A DNA stretch of 32,703 bases, taken from Variovorax sp. YR752 (GTDB taxonomy: Bacteria > Pseudomonadota > Gammaproteobacteria > Burkholderiales > Burkholderiaceae_C). Position 1 is the stretch's first letter. Each line of letters begins with the position of its first letter. The translations under genes were made by a program, and so were the position numbers. This document shows positions 11,100 through 20,107 of the stretch, one piece after another. Below the pieces are notes generated by a model that ran no database searches, had not been told where the DNA came from, and was given only the letters and a program-made list of their open reading frames with translations. Where the stretch lies: assembly GCA_945860785.1 (NCBI GenBank), contig CAMATD010000032.1, positions 1 through 32,703 of the forward strand. Reading direction: 5' to 3'.

Positions 11100-11262
11100 C
11101 AAAGAACCTCCTGGGGAGTGCTCACACTGAAGCGGGGAGATGCGTTTGTGAACGGCCTCCCGATCGATATGTTTTGCTCTGATGCTACACGGCGCTTCTT
11201 ACGTTTTGCACCGCTTTTCGCGCGCGAATTTCTCGCACTTTCGTACTACCGAATGCGCAAAA
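11100..11262 (-). promoter_or_regulatory. tssJ-tssK intergenic leader
   Basis: This 163-nt gap inside the tssJKLM operon is AT-richer than its surroundings and has no ORF. It ends in the strong AGGAGG that serves tssK. I see no convincing sigma-70 hexamer pair or terminator hairpin. It could hold a weak internal promoter or simply be a leader. Confidence 0.25.
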
Positions 11263-11781
11263 TTAACGACTTGGTAGCAACTCGATGCCCGTCTTGCGGA
11301 TCGCGATGTGCACGGCCTGCTCGCTCGGCGAGAACTGCCACACCTTGTACAGATTGGTTTGCTTCGGTTCCTTCAGCGGCAGCACGATCCGCCAGCGTGC
11401 GGCCTCGAGCTTGCGATAGCCCGCGATGATGCCGATGGAACGCGAATCGAGTCCTGCTTCGCGCTTGAAGACACGCTCTTCGCCGCTGCGCATGATGGCC
11501 TAGTCCGCGTTCACGAGCTCCGTGGAAAGCGTTTCGCGGTCGCGGTCCTGTAGTGCAAAGTAGTCTGCCGCTTCGAAGTTGCCGGAAGATTTCAGTTCGA
11601 AGACCTTGACGAGAATCGGCGCCGCCTGGCCGCGTCCGTCGGGATTGACGCCGTCGTCGATCCTGACGGTGACGGCGTACGGCGTGGGCAGTGACTTTGC
11701 AGTCGACGCGCATCCACTGATGAGGCCCGCAAACAACGGTGTGGTTGCAAGTGCGCCGTGAAGCAAGGTTCGTCGATGCAT
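11263..11781 (-). CDS. tssJ: T6SS outer-membrane lipoprotein TssJ (in-frame TAG at 11500-11502)
   Basis: The product begins MHRRTLLHGALATTPLFAG and has the lipobox ISGC near residues 22-25, which directs lipidation and outer-membrane anchoring. The transthyretin-like TssJ fold follows: PYAVTVRIDDGVNPDGRG, APILVKVFELKSS, FEAADYFALQDRD. An in-frame amber codon at position 94 (GAC TAG GCC) splits the gene. The same frame continues with IMRSGEERVFKREA and ends normally, giving 172 aa if the stop is read as Gln (CAG). A Gln or Glu is common at this place in TssJ. The start follows GGGAG. It is the first gene of the minus-strand membrane-complex operon, divergent from the tssQ-like gene. Confidence 0.88.
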
Positions 11782-11911
11782 GAGATCTCCCTCAGAGGTT
11801 CGCAGCCTATATTATCGAAGTCATGCGCACAAACAACGTCGCATTGCGTGCCTGTCGCATCACAACGGCACACTATCTCAAGCATTGCCTTTCGCGAGGT
11901 AGGAGAGAAGA
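11782..11911. promoter_or_regulatory. Divergent promoter region between tssJ and the tssQ-like gene
   Basis: This 130-nt divergent gap must drive both T6SS arms. On the minus strand, GATAAT (11811-11816) in an AT-rich island lies about 30 nt before the tssJ start and fits a -10 box; the best -35 candidates are poor. On the plus strand, GAGGTAGGAGAG precedes the tssQ-like TTG start. No clear sigma-54 (GG-N10-GC) element was found. Confidence 0.4.
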
Positions 11912-12316
11912 TTGAAGTCATGTCTGCCTGCACTGGCGTTCGCGCTTGTTCTGATCACGGGGTGTACGACCACGCCTCCGCCCGAGCCGCCACAATCCGA
12001 ACGGCTGAGCCAGCAAGTGGCGCGCACGACGCTCGAACGCGCGCAACAGGCCTATGACGACGGCGACTACACCAAGGCCATCAACACGCTCAAGAGCGGC
12101 GGCGTGTCGGTGTTCGAAGGCGCCGAGCCCGCCACGCGACTCGATGCGATGAAGCTCGAGGCGTTCAGCTACTGCGTGGCCAATCAGATCGCCGAATGCC
12201 GCACGCAGTTCCGCAAGGTCCTCGATGCACTCCCGACCTTCGACCTGAGCGTTGCCGAACGCAAGCATCCGGTGTGGGGCCCCGCCTTCGAGGCCGCCAA
12301 GCGACTGAAGCGTTGA
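11912..12316 (+). CDS. TssQ-family T6SS-associated lipoprotein
   Basis: This is a 134-residue lipoprotein precursor: MKSCLPALAFALVLITGC has a lipobox ITGC with Cys18. A Pro-rich linker (TTTPPPEPPQ) and a helical TPR-like domain follow (RAQQAYDDGDYTKAINTLKSG, KLEAFSYCVAN, FRKVLDALPTFDLS). It ends in GPAFEAAKRLKR. The translation start is a TTG, supported by the AGGAG just upstream and by the signal peptide starting there. Lipoproteins of this type beside T6SS genes in Burkholderiales are named TssQ. Their role is not firmly known; an outer-membrane accessory to the membrane complex is plausible. It is the first gene of the plus-strand unit with tagH and the phosphatase. The family name is from memory and is less certain than the lipoprotein call. 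Confidence 0.75.
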   Translation: MKSCLPALAFALVLITGCTTTPPPEPPQSERLSQQVARTTLERAQQAYDDGDYTKAINTLKSGGVSVFEGAEPATRLDAMKLEAFSYCVANQIAECRTQFRKVLDALPTFDLSVAERKHPVWGPAFEAAKRLKR

Positions 12317-12361
12317 CCATTGCGGTCGGCGACCGAGGCTCGACATGAACACGGAGATGCC

Positions 12362-14356
12362 ATGCGTTGGACGGTGATCGAACATGCCGGCGCGCCGGTG
12401 ACATCGGGGCCCTCGGCGCTGCTCGCGGCGCCCGGTGGAACGATCGGACGCAGCCCCGACAACCACCTCGTGCTGCCCGACGAACAGCGACAGATCTCGC
12501 GCCTGCAAGCCACCGTGCGCTTCGACGACGACGGGGTCGCGGTGCTTCGCAACATGAGCGCCGTGCTGCCGATCAGCGTCAATGGACAGGCGTTGCGGCA
12601 TGAGCAGGAAGCGCGCGTTGCCGATGGTGATCGCGTCGCCATCGGGAGCTATGTGCTGGAGGCTGCGAGCGCGCATCGTGCGGCGAGCGTGGCTGCAGCG
12701 CCGGCGCCTTCGCTGCCGCCGCTACCACCACCTCCTCCTCCGGTTCCGATGGATGTGCAGCCGTCGCCGTTTCGGCCGCTCGAACCATCGGCGAACCCGA
12801 TGGCCGCCCATCCGATGGGCGCGCTTCTCCCGGCTTCGCCGGCCTCCGATGTCTTCTCGGATCTGTTCGGCGAAGGTGCTCTGCCCATCGGAGATGCACA
12901 GCCCGTCACGGTGGCGATGCCGACGCCCGCGCCGGTGTTTGCGCCGGTGCCGCCCCCAGCGCCGGTCGCTGCGCCTGCACCAGCGCCAGCGCCACGAGAA
13001 CAGTTCGCCGCTCCGTTCGCCACCGCGCCCGTGCTGCCACCAATGCCCGCGAAGACAGCCCCTTCGAGCGCGCCGCAAATACCTTCCGCGGCCGACTGGG
13101 ACGCCATCCTCGCCAACGCACCGCGCCGTGTCGACAGCACGCCCGCGCCGATGCCCGACCCGATGGCGCACGAGCCTTTCGAACTGCCCTCGCAGGCGCG
13201 CAGGAACCCCGTCGATCCACTCGCCGAGCTGAACCCCGACAAGACGGCGAGCGACATGTCCGACATGGCGCTCAAGCGCGGCATGGACCCGCTGTCGTTC
13301 TTCGCCGACGACAACAACGCGCATTCGCCGCTCTCCGATCCGCGCCCCACCGCGCTGACCCATGAAGACCCGCTCAGCGACATGCACCCGGCCCTCGACC
13401 TGCTGGCCAAGCCAGCGGCTGTGCAGGGGTACAGCCATTCGAACCATGCACGGGAGGTGGCCGCGCAGTTCCGGCCGCCGAATCCGGTGGCATGCAATCC
13501 GCCTGTTGCGCAGCCGGTGAAGGCAGAGGCACCTCGGCCGCCTGCTCCGCCACCACCACCGCCTCCCCCGGCCCCTGCGCCAGTCGAGGCGCAAAGCCCT
13601 CCCACGCCACCACAGGCGGCCATCGAGCCGCCTGTGGAAGCAGCGCCTCCTCCCCCCGCCGAACCGCCGGTCGAACCGGAACCGGAACCGAAACCCGTTG
13701 CCGTTCAACCGGTGGCCGCGCCCTCCATACCTGCAGCGCCCTCCTCCTCTTCCTCGGACGAACTCTTCAAGGCTTTCCTCGAAGGCGCAGGCGTGCCCGA
13801 CGTTGCCGGCCACCAGCCGCTGGACGCTGAGGCCATGCGGCGCCTCGGCCGGCTCATGCGCGCGTTCACCGACGGCACCATCGAGCTGCTGTCGTCGCGC
13901 GCGATGCTCAAGCGCGAAGTGCGCGCAGAGATCACGATGATCGTCGACGAAGAAAACAACCCGTTCAAGATTCTCCCCAACGGCCGCGCCGTGCTCATGC
14001 AGATGTTCGGCGCGCGCATGCCCGGCTTCCTGGCACCCGAAGCCGCCGTCCACGATGCGCTCGGCGATCTGCAGTCGCACCAGCTCGGCATGGTGGCCGG
14101 CATGCGGGCCGCGCTGCTCACACTGCTCAAGCGCTTCGACCCCGCGACAATGAACAGCACCACGCCGCACGACGGCAGCCTCGGCGAGAAGCTGCTGCCC
14201 GGCGGCCGCGAGGCGCGCCTGTGGCGCCAGCTGCAGCAGCTGCATGCGGAGACGACGGAGGCCGTCGAAGACGATTTCCAGGCCGTTTTCGGCCGGGCCT
14301 TCCAGCAGGCCTACGACAAGGAGATGGAACGTTTGAAGGAGGCGCGCCGTGCTTGA
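12362..14356 (+). CDS. tagH: T6SS FHA-domain protein TagH
   Basis: The 664-residue cytoplasmic protein has an N-terminal FHA domain (about residues 20-95: GGTIGRSPDNHLVLPD, ISRLQATVRF, VNGQAL) that binds phosphothreonine. A long Pro/Ala-rich disordered linker runs from about 100 to 465. The conserved VI_FHA C-terminal domain follows: AMRRLGRLMRAFTDGTIELL, ILPNGRAVLMQMFG, LLKRFDPATM, FGRAFQQAYDKEMERL. In Pseudomonas the homologue Fha1 is phosphorylated by PpkA and dephosphorylated by PppA, and recruits ClpV and activates assembly. The start ATG follows GGAG; an ATG-like GTG... alternative 14 codons upstream is less likely. The gene overlaps the phosphatase start by 8 nt. It is intact, although very Pro-rich. 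Confidence 0.93.
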   Translation: MRWTVIEHAGAPVTSGPSALLAAPGGTIGRSPDNHLVLPDEQRQISRLQATVRFDDDGVAVLRNMSAVLPISVNGQALRHEQEARVADGDRVAIGSYVLEAASAHRAASVAAAPAPSLPPLPPPPPPVPMDVQPSPFRPLEPSANPMAAHPMGALLPASPASDVFSDLFGEGALPIGDAQPVTVAMPTPAPVFAPVPPPAPVAAPAPAPAPREQFAAPFATAPVLPPMPAKTAPSSAPQIPSAADWDAILANAPRRVDSTPAPMPDPMAHEPFELPSQARRNPVDPLAELNPDKTASDMSDMALKRGMDPLSFFADDNNAHSPLSDPRPTALTHEDPLSDMHPALDLLAKPAAVQGYSHSNHAREVAAQFRPPNPVACNPPVAQPVKAEAPRPPAPPPPPPPPAPAPVEAQSPPTPPQAAIEPPVEAAPPPPAEPPVEPEPEPKPVAVQPVAAPSIPAAPSSSSSDELFKAFLEGAGVPDVAGHQPLDAEAMRRLGRLMRAFTDGTIELLSSRAMLKREVRAEITMIVDEENNPFKILPNGRAVLMQMFGARMPGFLAPEAAVHDALGDLQSHQLGMVAGMRAALLTLLKRFDPATMNSTTPHDGSLGEKLLPGGREARLWRQLQQLHAETTEAVEDDFQAVFGRAFQQAYDKEMERLKEARRA

Positions 14357-15160
14357 GACCACCCGCGCTTTCGCGGTTCCCATTTCCACCTCGCAGTTCT
14401 CCTGCGTGGGCGAGCGCTCCGGCAACCAGGACGCCTCGGCTATCACCTCGACGAGTACAACGCCTGCTTCGTCGTCAGCGACGGCGTGGGCGGCAACGCG
14501 GGCGGCGAGCTGGCCGCGCGCATCGCGGTCGACACGGCGCTCAACACCTTCGTCGCCAACCCCTCGGTCGCGGCCGAGGACATCCAATACGCCGTGAAGG
14601 CGGCCAACGACGCCATCCTCGCCAGGCAGCGCGAGCTCGCCGACCAGAGCAGGATGAGCGCGACCATCGTCTCGCTGTTCGTGGACCGCACCAGCGGCCA
14701 GGCCTGCTGGGCCCATGTGGGCGACAGCCGTCTCTACTGGTTCCGCCGCGGTGCGCTGATGCAGCGCACCGAAGACCACAGCCTGTCGGAACGCTCCGGC
14801 GAAGCCGCGACGGGCAATGGCGCCAACGGCGGCGAACGCCTGGTCAAGACCAACCTGCTGTACCGCGCGCTCGGCGCGCGTGCGACGGCGGAGGCCACGG
14901 TATCGACGCCGCAGCGGCTGGCCGATGGCGATGCCTTCCTGCTGTGCACCGACGGCCTGTGGCAGCTCATTTCACAGCAGGTGATGGAGCGCTCGCTGCA
15001 GCTGGCCGACAGCGCCGAGGAATGGCTCGCGCTGCTGCGCCGCGCGGCCGAAGCCAAGGCCGACGAGTCGCAGGACAACTACTCGGCGCTGGCGGTCTGG
15101 GTGGGGTTTCCGCAGCAGGTGACGCTGGCGGGGACGGCGCAGCCTGCGGCGCGTTCGTAG
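14349..15160 (+). CDS. pppA: PP2C-type Ser/Thr protein phosphatase (PppA-like; frameshifted)
   Basis: The repaired protein is about 270 aa of PPM/PP2C fold: GERSGNQDA, then VVSDGVGGNAGGELAA (metal-binding Asp in SDGVGG), MSATIVSLF, WAHVGDSRLYWFR, TEDHSLSE, FLLCTDGLWQLIS and DNYSALAVWV. One C is missing from a CCC run at 14434-14435 (GACGCCTCGGC should be GACGCCCTCGGC). Codons 1-28 and the rest are therefore in different frames. The start is a GTG within the tagH end, implying translational coupling. It should reverse the kinase's action on TagH and switch the T6SS off. It converges on the DUF4150 gene with a 24-nt gap. Confidence 0.88.
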
Positions 15161-15184
15161 CCAGCGATACCGGAGCGCGCTCGA

Positions 15185-15568
15185 CTATGGCACGAAGTTC
15201 AGGTTCTTGAGCTGACCCGGGACGATCTGGATGCCCCAGGCATTGCCCCCGTTCTGTTGCGTCATGCTCGTGAGCCGGACCCCTGGCGAACCCTTGATCA
15301 GGAAGTTGTTGGAGCCCGTGGTCTTCTTCGAATAGCTCATGACCAGGGACTTGCGCACACCCAGGCCGATGCCCGCGTTGTCCCCGAAGGTCAGCGGTAT
15401 CTTGGTCTTCTTGTTGTGCGCGCACATGCACATGAAATAGATGTTGGTGACGTTGGGCACGGCTGTGAAGCCCAGCGCGAAATCCGGATGCGGAAATGGA
15501 ATCGCAGGCGTCTTGCAGACGTCCGGGATTGCGAAGTCGAGACTTGGCCCCTGGCAAGCACAGTGCAT
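15185..15568 (-). CDS. DUF4150 / PAAR-like spike-tip protein, no toxin extension
   Basis: The 127-residue protein matches the DUF4150 (PAAR-like) pattern. It shows LDFAIPDVCKTPAIPFPHPDFA, VPNVTNIYFMCMCAHNKKTKIPLTFGDNAG and TTGSNNFLIKGSPGVRLTSMTQQNG, and ends in QLKNLNFVP. Several Cys/His residues (C3, C5, CMCAH) could bind metal as in PAAR tips. The ATG at 15568 follows a strong AAGGAGGT site. The length is that of a bare tip domain, so if it carries cargo the toxin is a separate polypeptide. It is the last gene of the minus-strand cargo module, 34 nt after DUF3540. In characterised systems DUF4150 proteins cap VgrG and pair with DUF2169 adaptors. Confidence 0.85.
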   Translation of the reverse strand: MHCACQGPSLDFAIPDVCKTPAIPFPHPDFALGFTAVPNVTNIYFMCMCAHNKKTKIPLTFGDNAGIGLGVRKSLVMSYSKKTTGSNNFLIKGSPGVRLTSMTQQNGGNAWGIQIVPGQLKNLNFVP

Positions 15569-15602
15569 TCGATACCTCCTTCGTTCAAAAAAAAGCAAGC
15601 GG

Positions 15603-16313
15603 TCATCCCATGTGGATCTGCTTGGCGTCCGCCTTGATCAGATTCCTGGCCGTGACCACTGTGTTTCTTCCGTGCAGGCGGGCCATTTCGCTCGCCTTGT
15701 AGTCGATCTGGCCCGCCTCCACCTAGTCCAGGCCTTCCGTCATCCGAAAGGCCGATTTGCTCAGATGGCCCAGCCGGTCCACGATGGCCTCGTAGACGCG
15801 GCCGATGATGCGGATGTTCACCACCGTCGCACGCGCCTCCTCGCCCTGGTAGCTCATGCGGCCAATCTGGCAGTCGGCGGCCTGTGCGCCGATGCGCAGA
15901 TGCGCGGTCTGCATGTCGAGGCCCTCCCGCCCTTCGAGATGGAGCTGCGTGGCGCCTTTCACGCGGACGGCGCCGCGCTCGGACGCCAGCGTCAGGTCCC
16001 CCGTCACGTCGATGCGTGCCGTGCTCGCATCAGCCTGCTCGGCGACCGCCGTCAGGTAGAGGCGTTGGTCATCCGGACCAGTGACGAGCACCGTGTCGCC
16101 GAGTTCGGGCCGCAGCAGGCAACTGACTGCCCGCTGGCAGCGCAGAACGCGCCCTTCACTGGCCACACTGTGAATGCCGCCGGGCAGGATGGCCGTGACG
16201 ATCCCCAAGGCATTCACGACGCCACCTGCGCCGCCGGGCCGCGCCGCGGCGATCGTCTCGCGATGCATACCCGCTCGCGACGGGGTATCCGCTGAAGAAG
16301 ACTCGATGTTCAT
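15603..16313 (-). CDS. DUF3540 T6SS-associated protein (in-frame TAG at 15723-15725)
   Basis: The protein is 236 aa if the amber codon at position 197 is read as Gln. The body shows GIVTAILPGGIHSVASEG, RVLRCQRAVSCLLRPELGDTVLV, VTGDLTLASERGAVRVKGA and VVNIRIIGRVYEAIVDRLGHLSKSAFRMTEGLD. Beyond the stop the frame continues VEAGQIDYKASEMARLHGRN and ends DAKQIHMG, which is the expected DUF3540 C-terminus. The stop is therefore a point lesion (GAC TAG GTG for GAC CAG GTG). Its beta-rich repeats resemble the gp5/VgrG needle, but its exact role is unknown. DUF3540 genes sit between DUF2169/pentapeptide genes and DUF4150 in many proteobacterial T6SS cargo modules, so a spike-assembly or adaptor role is likely. 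The start follows AGGA. Confidence 0.82.
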
Positions 16314-16338
16314 GCTGGATTCCTGGCTGAATGAGGCC

Positions 16339-17448
16339 TCATTCGGAACGGCCGGGTGTTGGGGATGTTGTGGAAGAGGAAGACGGATCCCGGTGCTTCG
16401 GGCGCCGCGCCGAGAACTCCTCGGCATCGAACATGGGCGCGTCCTTGAGAAGCAGCCCGCCACGATCGGAGAAGCGCGTGCCCTCCAGCATCGCACGGTG
16501 GACATTGGTTCGCATCAGCGTGGCGTCACGAAAGTCGGCATCCCGCAGATCGGCATAGGACAGGTCTGCGTGGCTCAGCTGCGCTGCGCTGAAGACGGCA
16601 CCAGTGCATTGCGCGCGATGAAAGACGCACTGCGCGAAGTTGGCGCCGGACAGGTCGGCACCGTTGAGCCGTGCGTCGGCCCAGACACTCTGGAAGAAGT
16701 TGCCGCCGTTCAGGCCCACGCCGTCCAGCTTCGTCTCCACGAACACGCACTGCGGCGCGACCACTCGCCGCAACGAGCCGCCCTCGACCCTGGCGCCCTT
16801 GAAATTGCATTGATTCAAGGTCGCGCCCTCGAAGTCGCAGCCGGAGAGATTGGCATCGACAAACTGGCACAGGTCGAATTTCTGGTCCCGAAAGACCTGT
16901 CCCGAAAGATCCGATTCGACAAACATCGTGCGCGAGAAATGACAGCGCGAGAAGACCGCGCTGCGCAGATCGGCTTGGTAGAACGTCGTTTTCTCCAGCA
17001 CGCTGCCCGAGAAATCGGCCCGCTCGAGCCGCGTGTCGTAGAACACCATCATCTCCGACGTGAGCGTGCCGAACGATGCCCCGCTCGCATCGCAATCCAC
17101 GAAGCTCAGCATTCCCGCAACCGCACCGTCGAAGCGCGCCTCGGACAGCCGGACATCGTGGAACGCCGCCTGGTCCAGCCTGGCGCTGTCCATGCGCATG
17201 CCCGAAGCGTCGCCGCGGTGAAAGGTGCATTGGTCCGCATCGGCCTGCTCGAGAACGGCGCCCGTCAACCTGCAGTCGACGAACATGCTGCCGTTCACCT
17301 GCGCGCCGGACAGGTTGGCGCCCGAAAAGTCGGAGTCGAGGAAGATGCCGCCCGCGAGGTCCAGGCCACGCAGGTCCAGCCCCTGCAGATTCGCTTTGGA
17401 GATCTCCCGGCCTTCCTTGATCATCTTGCGCAACTGCCTGGGCGTCAT
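16339..17448 (-). CDS. Pentapeptide-repeat protein of the VgrG cargo module
   Basis: The 369-residue protein is built almost wholly of A(D/N)LXX-type pentapeptide repeats from about residue 20 to 335, for example ANLQGLDLRGLDLAG, SDFSGANLSGAQVNG, ANLSGCDFEGATLNQCNF and ADLSYADLRDADFRD. It has a short basic N-terminal helix (MTPRQLRKMIKEGREIS) and a disordered Pro/Ser tail. Such repeats form a right-handed quadrilateral beta-helix with about 20 residues per coil, so this would be a rod of roughly 15 coils. No signal peptide or toxin domain is seen. Its ATG overlaps the stop of the upstream DUF2169 fusion (ATGA), so the two are co-translated. Function is unknown; context suggests a structural or adaptor part of the spike cargo. 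The gene is intact. Confidence 0.85.
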   Translation of the reverse strand: MTPRQLRKMIKEGREISKANLQGLDLRGLDLAGGIFLDSDFSGANLSGAQVNGSMFVDCRLTGAVLEQADADQCTFHRGDASGMRMDSARLDQAAFHDVRLSEARFDGAVAGMLSFVDCDASGASFGTLTSEMMVFYDTRLERADFSGSVLEKTTFYQADLRSAVFSRCHFSRTMFVESDLSGQVFRDQKFDLCQFVDANLSGCDFEGATLNQCNFKGARVEGGSLRRVVAPQCVFVETKLDGVGLNGGNFFQSVWADARLNGADLSGANFAQCVFHRAQCTGAVFSAAQLSHADLSYADLRDADFRDATLMRTNVHRAMLEGTRFSDRGGLLLKDAPMFDAEEFSARRPKHRDPSSSSTTSPTPGRSE

Positions 17449-20107
17449 GAAGCCGCCTCTGGCGCCTTGCGGCGGGGCGTCGTGATCACCTGCTCCGTGT
17501 AAGCCTCGTCGAACCGCGTGGTGGCGTCGATGAGGCACTGCGAAAGATCGGCCTGGAATAGGTTGGCGCGGTGGAAATCGGCCGCCACGAGAATCGATTT
17601 TCGCAGATCGGCATCGATGAGGCTGGCATCCACCAGCGAGGCGCCTGTGAGATCGGTGCGCACGAAAGCCGCTCCGTCGGCATTGGCGCCGGCCAGCTTC
17701 GCGCCGCGCATCGAGGCATCCGAGAAGTCGGTGTTGTCCAGCCGGGCGTCGCGGAAGTCCGCGCCATCGAGCTCGATCTGCTGCAGGTTGCAATCGGTCA
17801 GCACGGCGCCCTGGAAATTGGCGCCGCACAAATGGCTTTCGTCCACGAAGCACGTGCTGTGCAGCCGGGCGTCGGAGAAATCGACCCGGTCGCTGCAGTC
17901 GGTCTCGGTCCAGTCGCAGGTGTCGAGTTCCGCGCCCTGGAATCGAAGATCCGACACCGTGCTCTCGATCCATGCCACCTTGTGCAGCACGGCATCCGTG
18001 AAGCGAAGGCCGCGCAGCACGCTGTCTTCGTCGAAATTCACCACAGACAGGCGAGCGCCCTTGAAATTGCATTCGGAGAGCGTCGCCTCGGTGAAATCGA
18101 TATCGTCCATCGCGACCGCCGAGAAATCGCAGCGCTCCGCGGTGAAGGACTCGACGAGGGTGTTCTCGAAGCGCGCGCCCGAAAAATCGGCATCGCTGCA
18201 TCTCACCAGGGCCAGGTTGGCCTGCGCGAAGTTCACTTCGCGCATCGACGTTCCATGCAGACTGGCGCGTGCCAGCACGGCGCCCTGCATGTCGCCGCCG
18301 TCCAGCACGCTGCCGGTGAAATCGGCGCACTCGAGCAGGGCCCGGTGCCAGCGCGCGTTGCGAAGGTCCATGTTCGACAGGTCTGCGCCAGTGAAGTCGA
18401 GGTCCGAGAGGTCTCGCGTCTGCGCGAGGATGCGTTCCACCCGGGCCCGGACCTCGGCCGCTTCTTCGGGCGCCATGCGGTCGGCGGCGTCCTGCGTGTG
18501 CGCGGTGCGGCGATAGTGGTCGAGAAGGGCGGCCTGGGCTTTCCCGACCAACTCGCGCATCTGCTGCATCTGCTGCGGGGAGGGCGAAAAGCCGGCCGCG
18601 GCCGGCCCGCTGGCCATGGCCTCGATCTTCGGCATGGCGTCGTCCTGGGGCGGGCCCTTCTGGCGCGCCTGCCCCACCTCCTCGAAGATCCTGGACGTAT
18701 CGAAACCCACCTTGCGCGATTGCTCCGCGTTGGCTCGCCCAGTCTCTCGGCGAGCGCGTTGCGCGCCTCGTCGGCCTTGCGGCGATGCACCTCGACGGTC
18801 TCCCTGGTCTTCTGGATGAAGGCCGGCAGCTCGCGTAGCGTCGGCGTCTTCCCGGCTGCGAACTCCGCAGCCGGATCCTCCGTCCAGGTCAGCCCTCTCG
18901 CCTCGAACGCCGCCCTCGTGCTGGCCATCTCCAGCTCCGCACGGGCCTTCATGTTGGTGCGCATCGGCGAATCCTCGAACGTCGCGTCGAGCTCTGGCCA
19001 AGGCGCGATGGCGGCCTCCGGCATCAGATGTTCGTCGAACAATGCGTAGAGCGCCCGGTCCTCCGACTCGCAGCGCAGCGACATCACCTCGCGATAGGCA
19101 TCCAGTTCCTTCGGCGGCGTGGCCCCGTCTTCGAGCGCGATCATCGCGTGCGTGATATCGGCGGCGTCGTCCTCCTTGACCGGAATGACCCCGTGGTAGA
19201 TCAATCCGATCCGCTCCAGGTGGGGAAAGAACCAGGCCGTGGTCAGGCGCATGGGCACGTCGTCCAGCGTCCCTACGGTGGAATCCACGCCGTTGACGGC
19301 CCCCCGCACCACGAAGGCGCGCGCACGCCACTGCGGCACGTTGCCGCGCAGGATCGCGTGCTCGGGATGCATGTTCCAGATCTCGCAATCCGCGCCAGCG
19401 ATCTCGCCATCGCCGGCTGCCAGCCATTGGTCTGCGGGCGCCGCGTTGAAGTAGCTCCATTCCATGTCCTTCGCGAACCCCGGGAACAGATGCTCCTGCC
19501 AGTGCTCGTCGTACTGACGGCCCAGCCGCTTCGCGCGTGAGGGCCGTGCGATGTCCACCAGCCCGAGTCCGGCGGGTTGCACGGCCTAGTCGGGTCGATG
19601 CAGCCGCGCGCCGGGGTGCTCGACGTTCGGCAGTCGATGCGCGCGCAGTCCGTTGACCACTTTCTCCCCATGTCCGATGCCGACGGGGTTCTCCTCGAAA
19701 CCCGGACCGCCGTAGGCATGGCGCCAATCGACGCGCAGCGACTCGAAGGACGCTGGCGCGGTTGCGCGGCCGTCGATCCAGAAGCGCTCGCCGAAGACCA
19801 GCAGGTCCTTCTGCCGGGTGCCGACCCGCACGCGCACCGCGCACTGGGTCTTGTCCTGCTGATGTCCGCTATAGGCCTGGCCACTGACCAGGAACTCGGG
19901 ACTGGCCTTGGGCATGGCCAGGTCGAACGGCGCCTCGCTGCCGAGCTCGTCGCCGAAGGTCTGCCAGCAATGCGGCTCGGGAATGAGCCTGGCATCGCTG
20001 CCCAGGCCGTCTGTCATGGCGATGACCGTCACCGCCAGCCAATGGCGCTGGTCGTTCGTGAACGGATGGGTCAGCATGCTCAGCCGCAGGGGTTTGATGA
20101 TTCTCAT
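17445..20107 (-). CDS. DUF2169 adaptor fused to a C-terminal pentapeptide-repeat domain (stop at 19586-19588 and one frameshift)
   Basis: The repaired protein is about 887 aa. The N-terminal DUF2169 domain (about residues 1-330) shows MRIIKPLRLSMLTHPF, FDLAMPKASPEFLVSGQAY, RVDWRHAYGG and FEENPVGIGH, then DEHWQEHLFPGFAKDMEWSY and NAAPADQW. A charged coiled-coil-like linker follows. A long pentapeptide-repeat helix runs from about 565 to 880 (LDFTGADLSNMDLRNARW, ANLALVRCSDADFSGARF). Two lesions are seen. One is an in-frame TAG at codon 174 (CCC GAC TAG GCC). The other is a missing base near 18736-18741 (about codon 456). DUF2169 proteins (such as the Agrobacterium adaptor paired with VgrG2 and Tde2) load cargo onto VgrG. 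ATGA overlaps join it to genes on both sides. Confidence 0.85.

Noticed and set aside
11500-11502. Programmed amber readthrough or TAG recoding in tssJ, DUF3540 and the DUF2169 gene
   Set aside because: TAG is used as an ordinary stop for the kinase and phosphatase genes here, no recoding signal is visible, and the shared CCAGG context is better explained by a base change or error.
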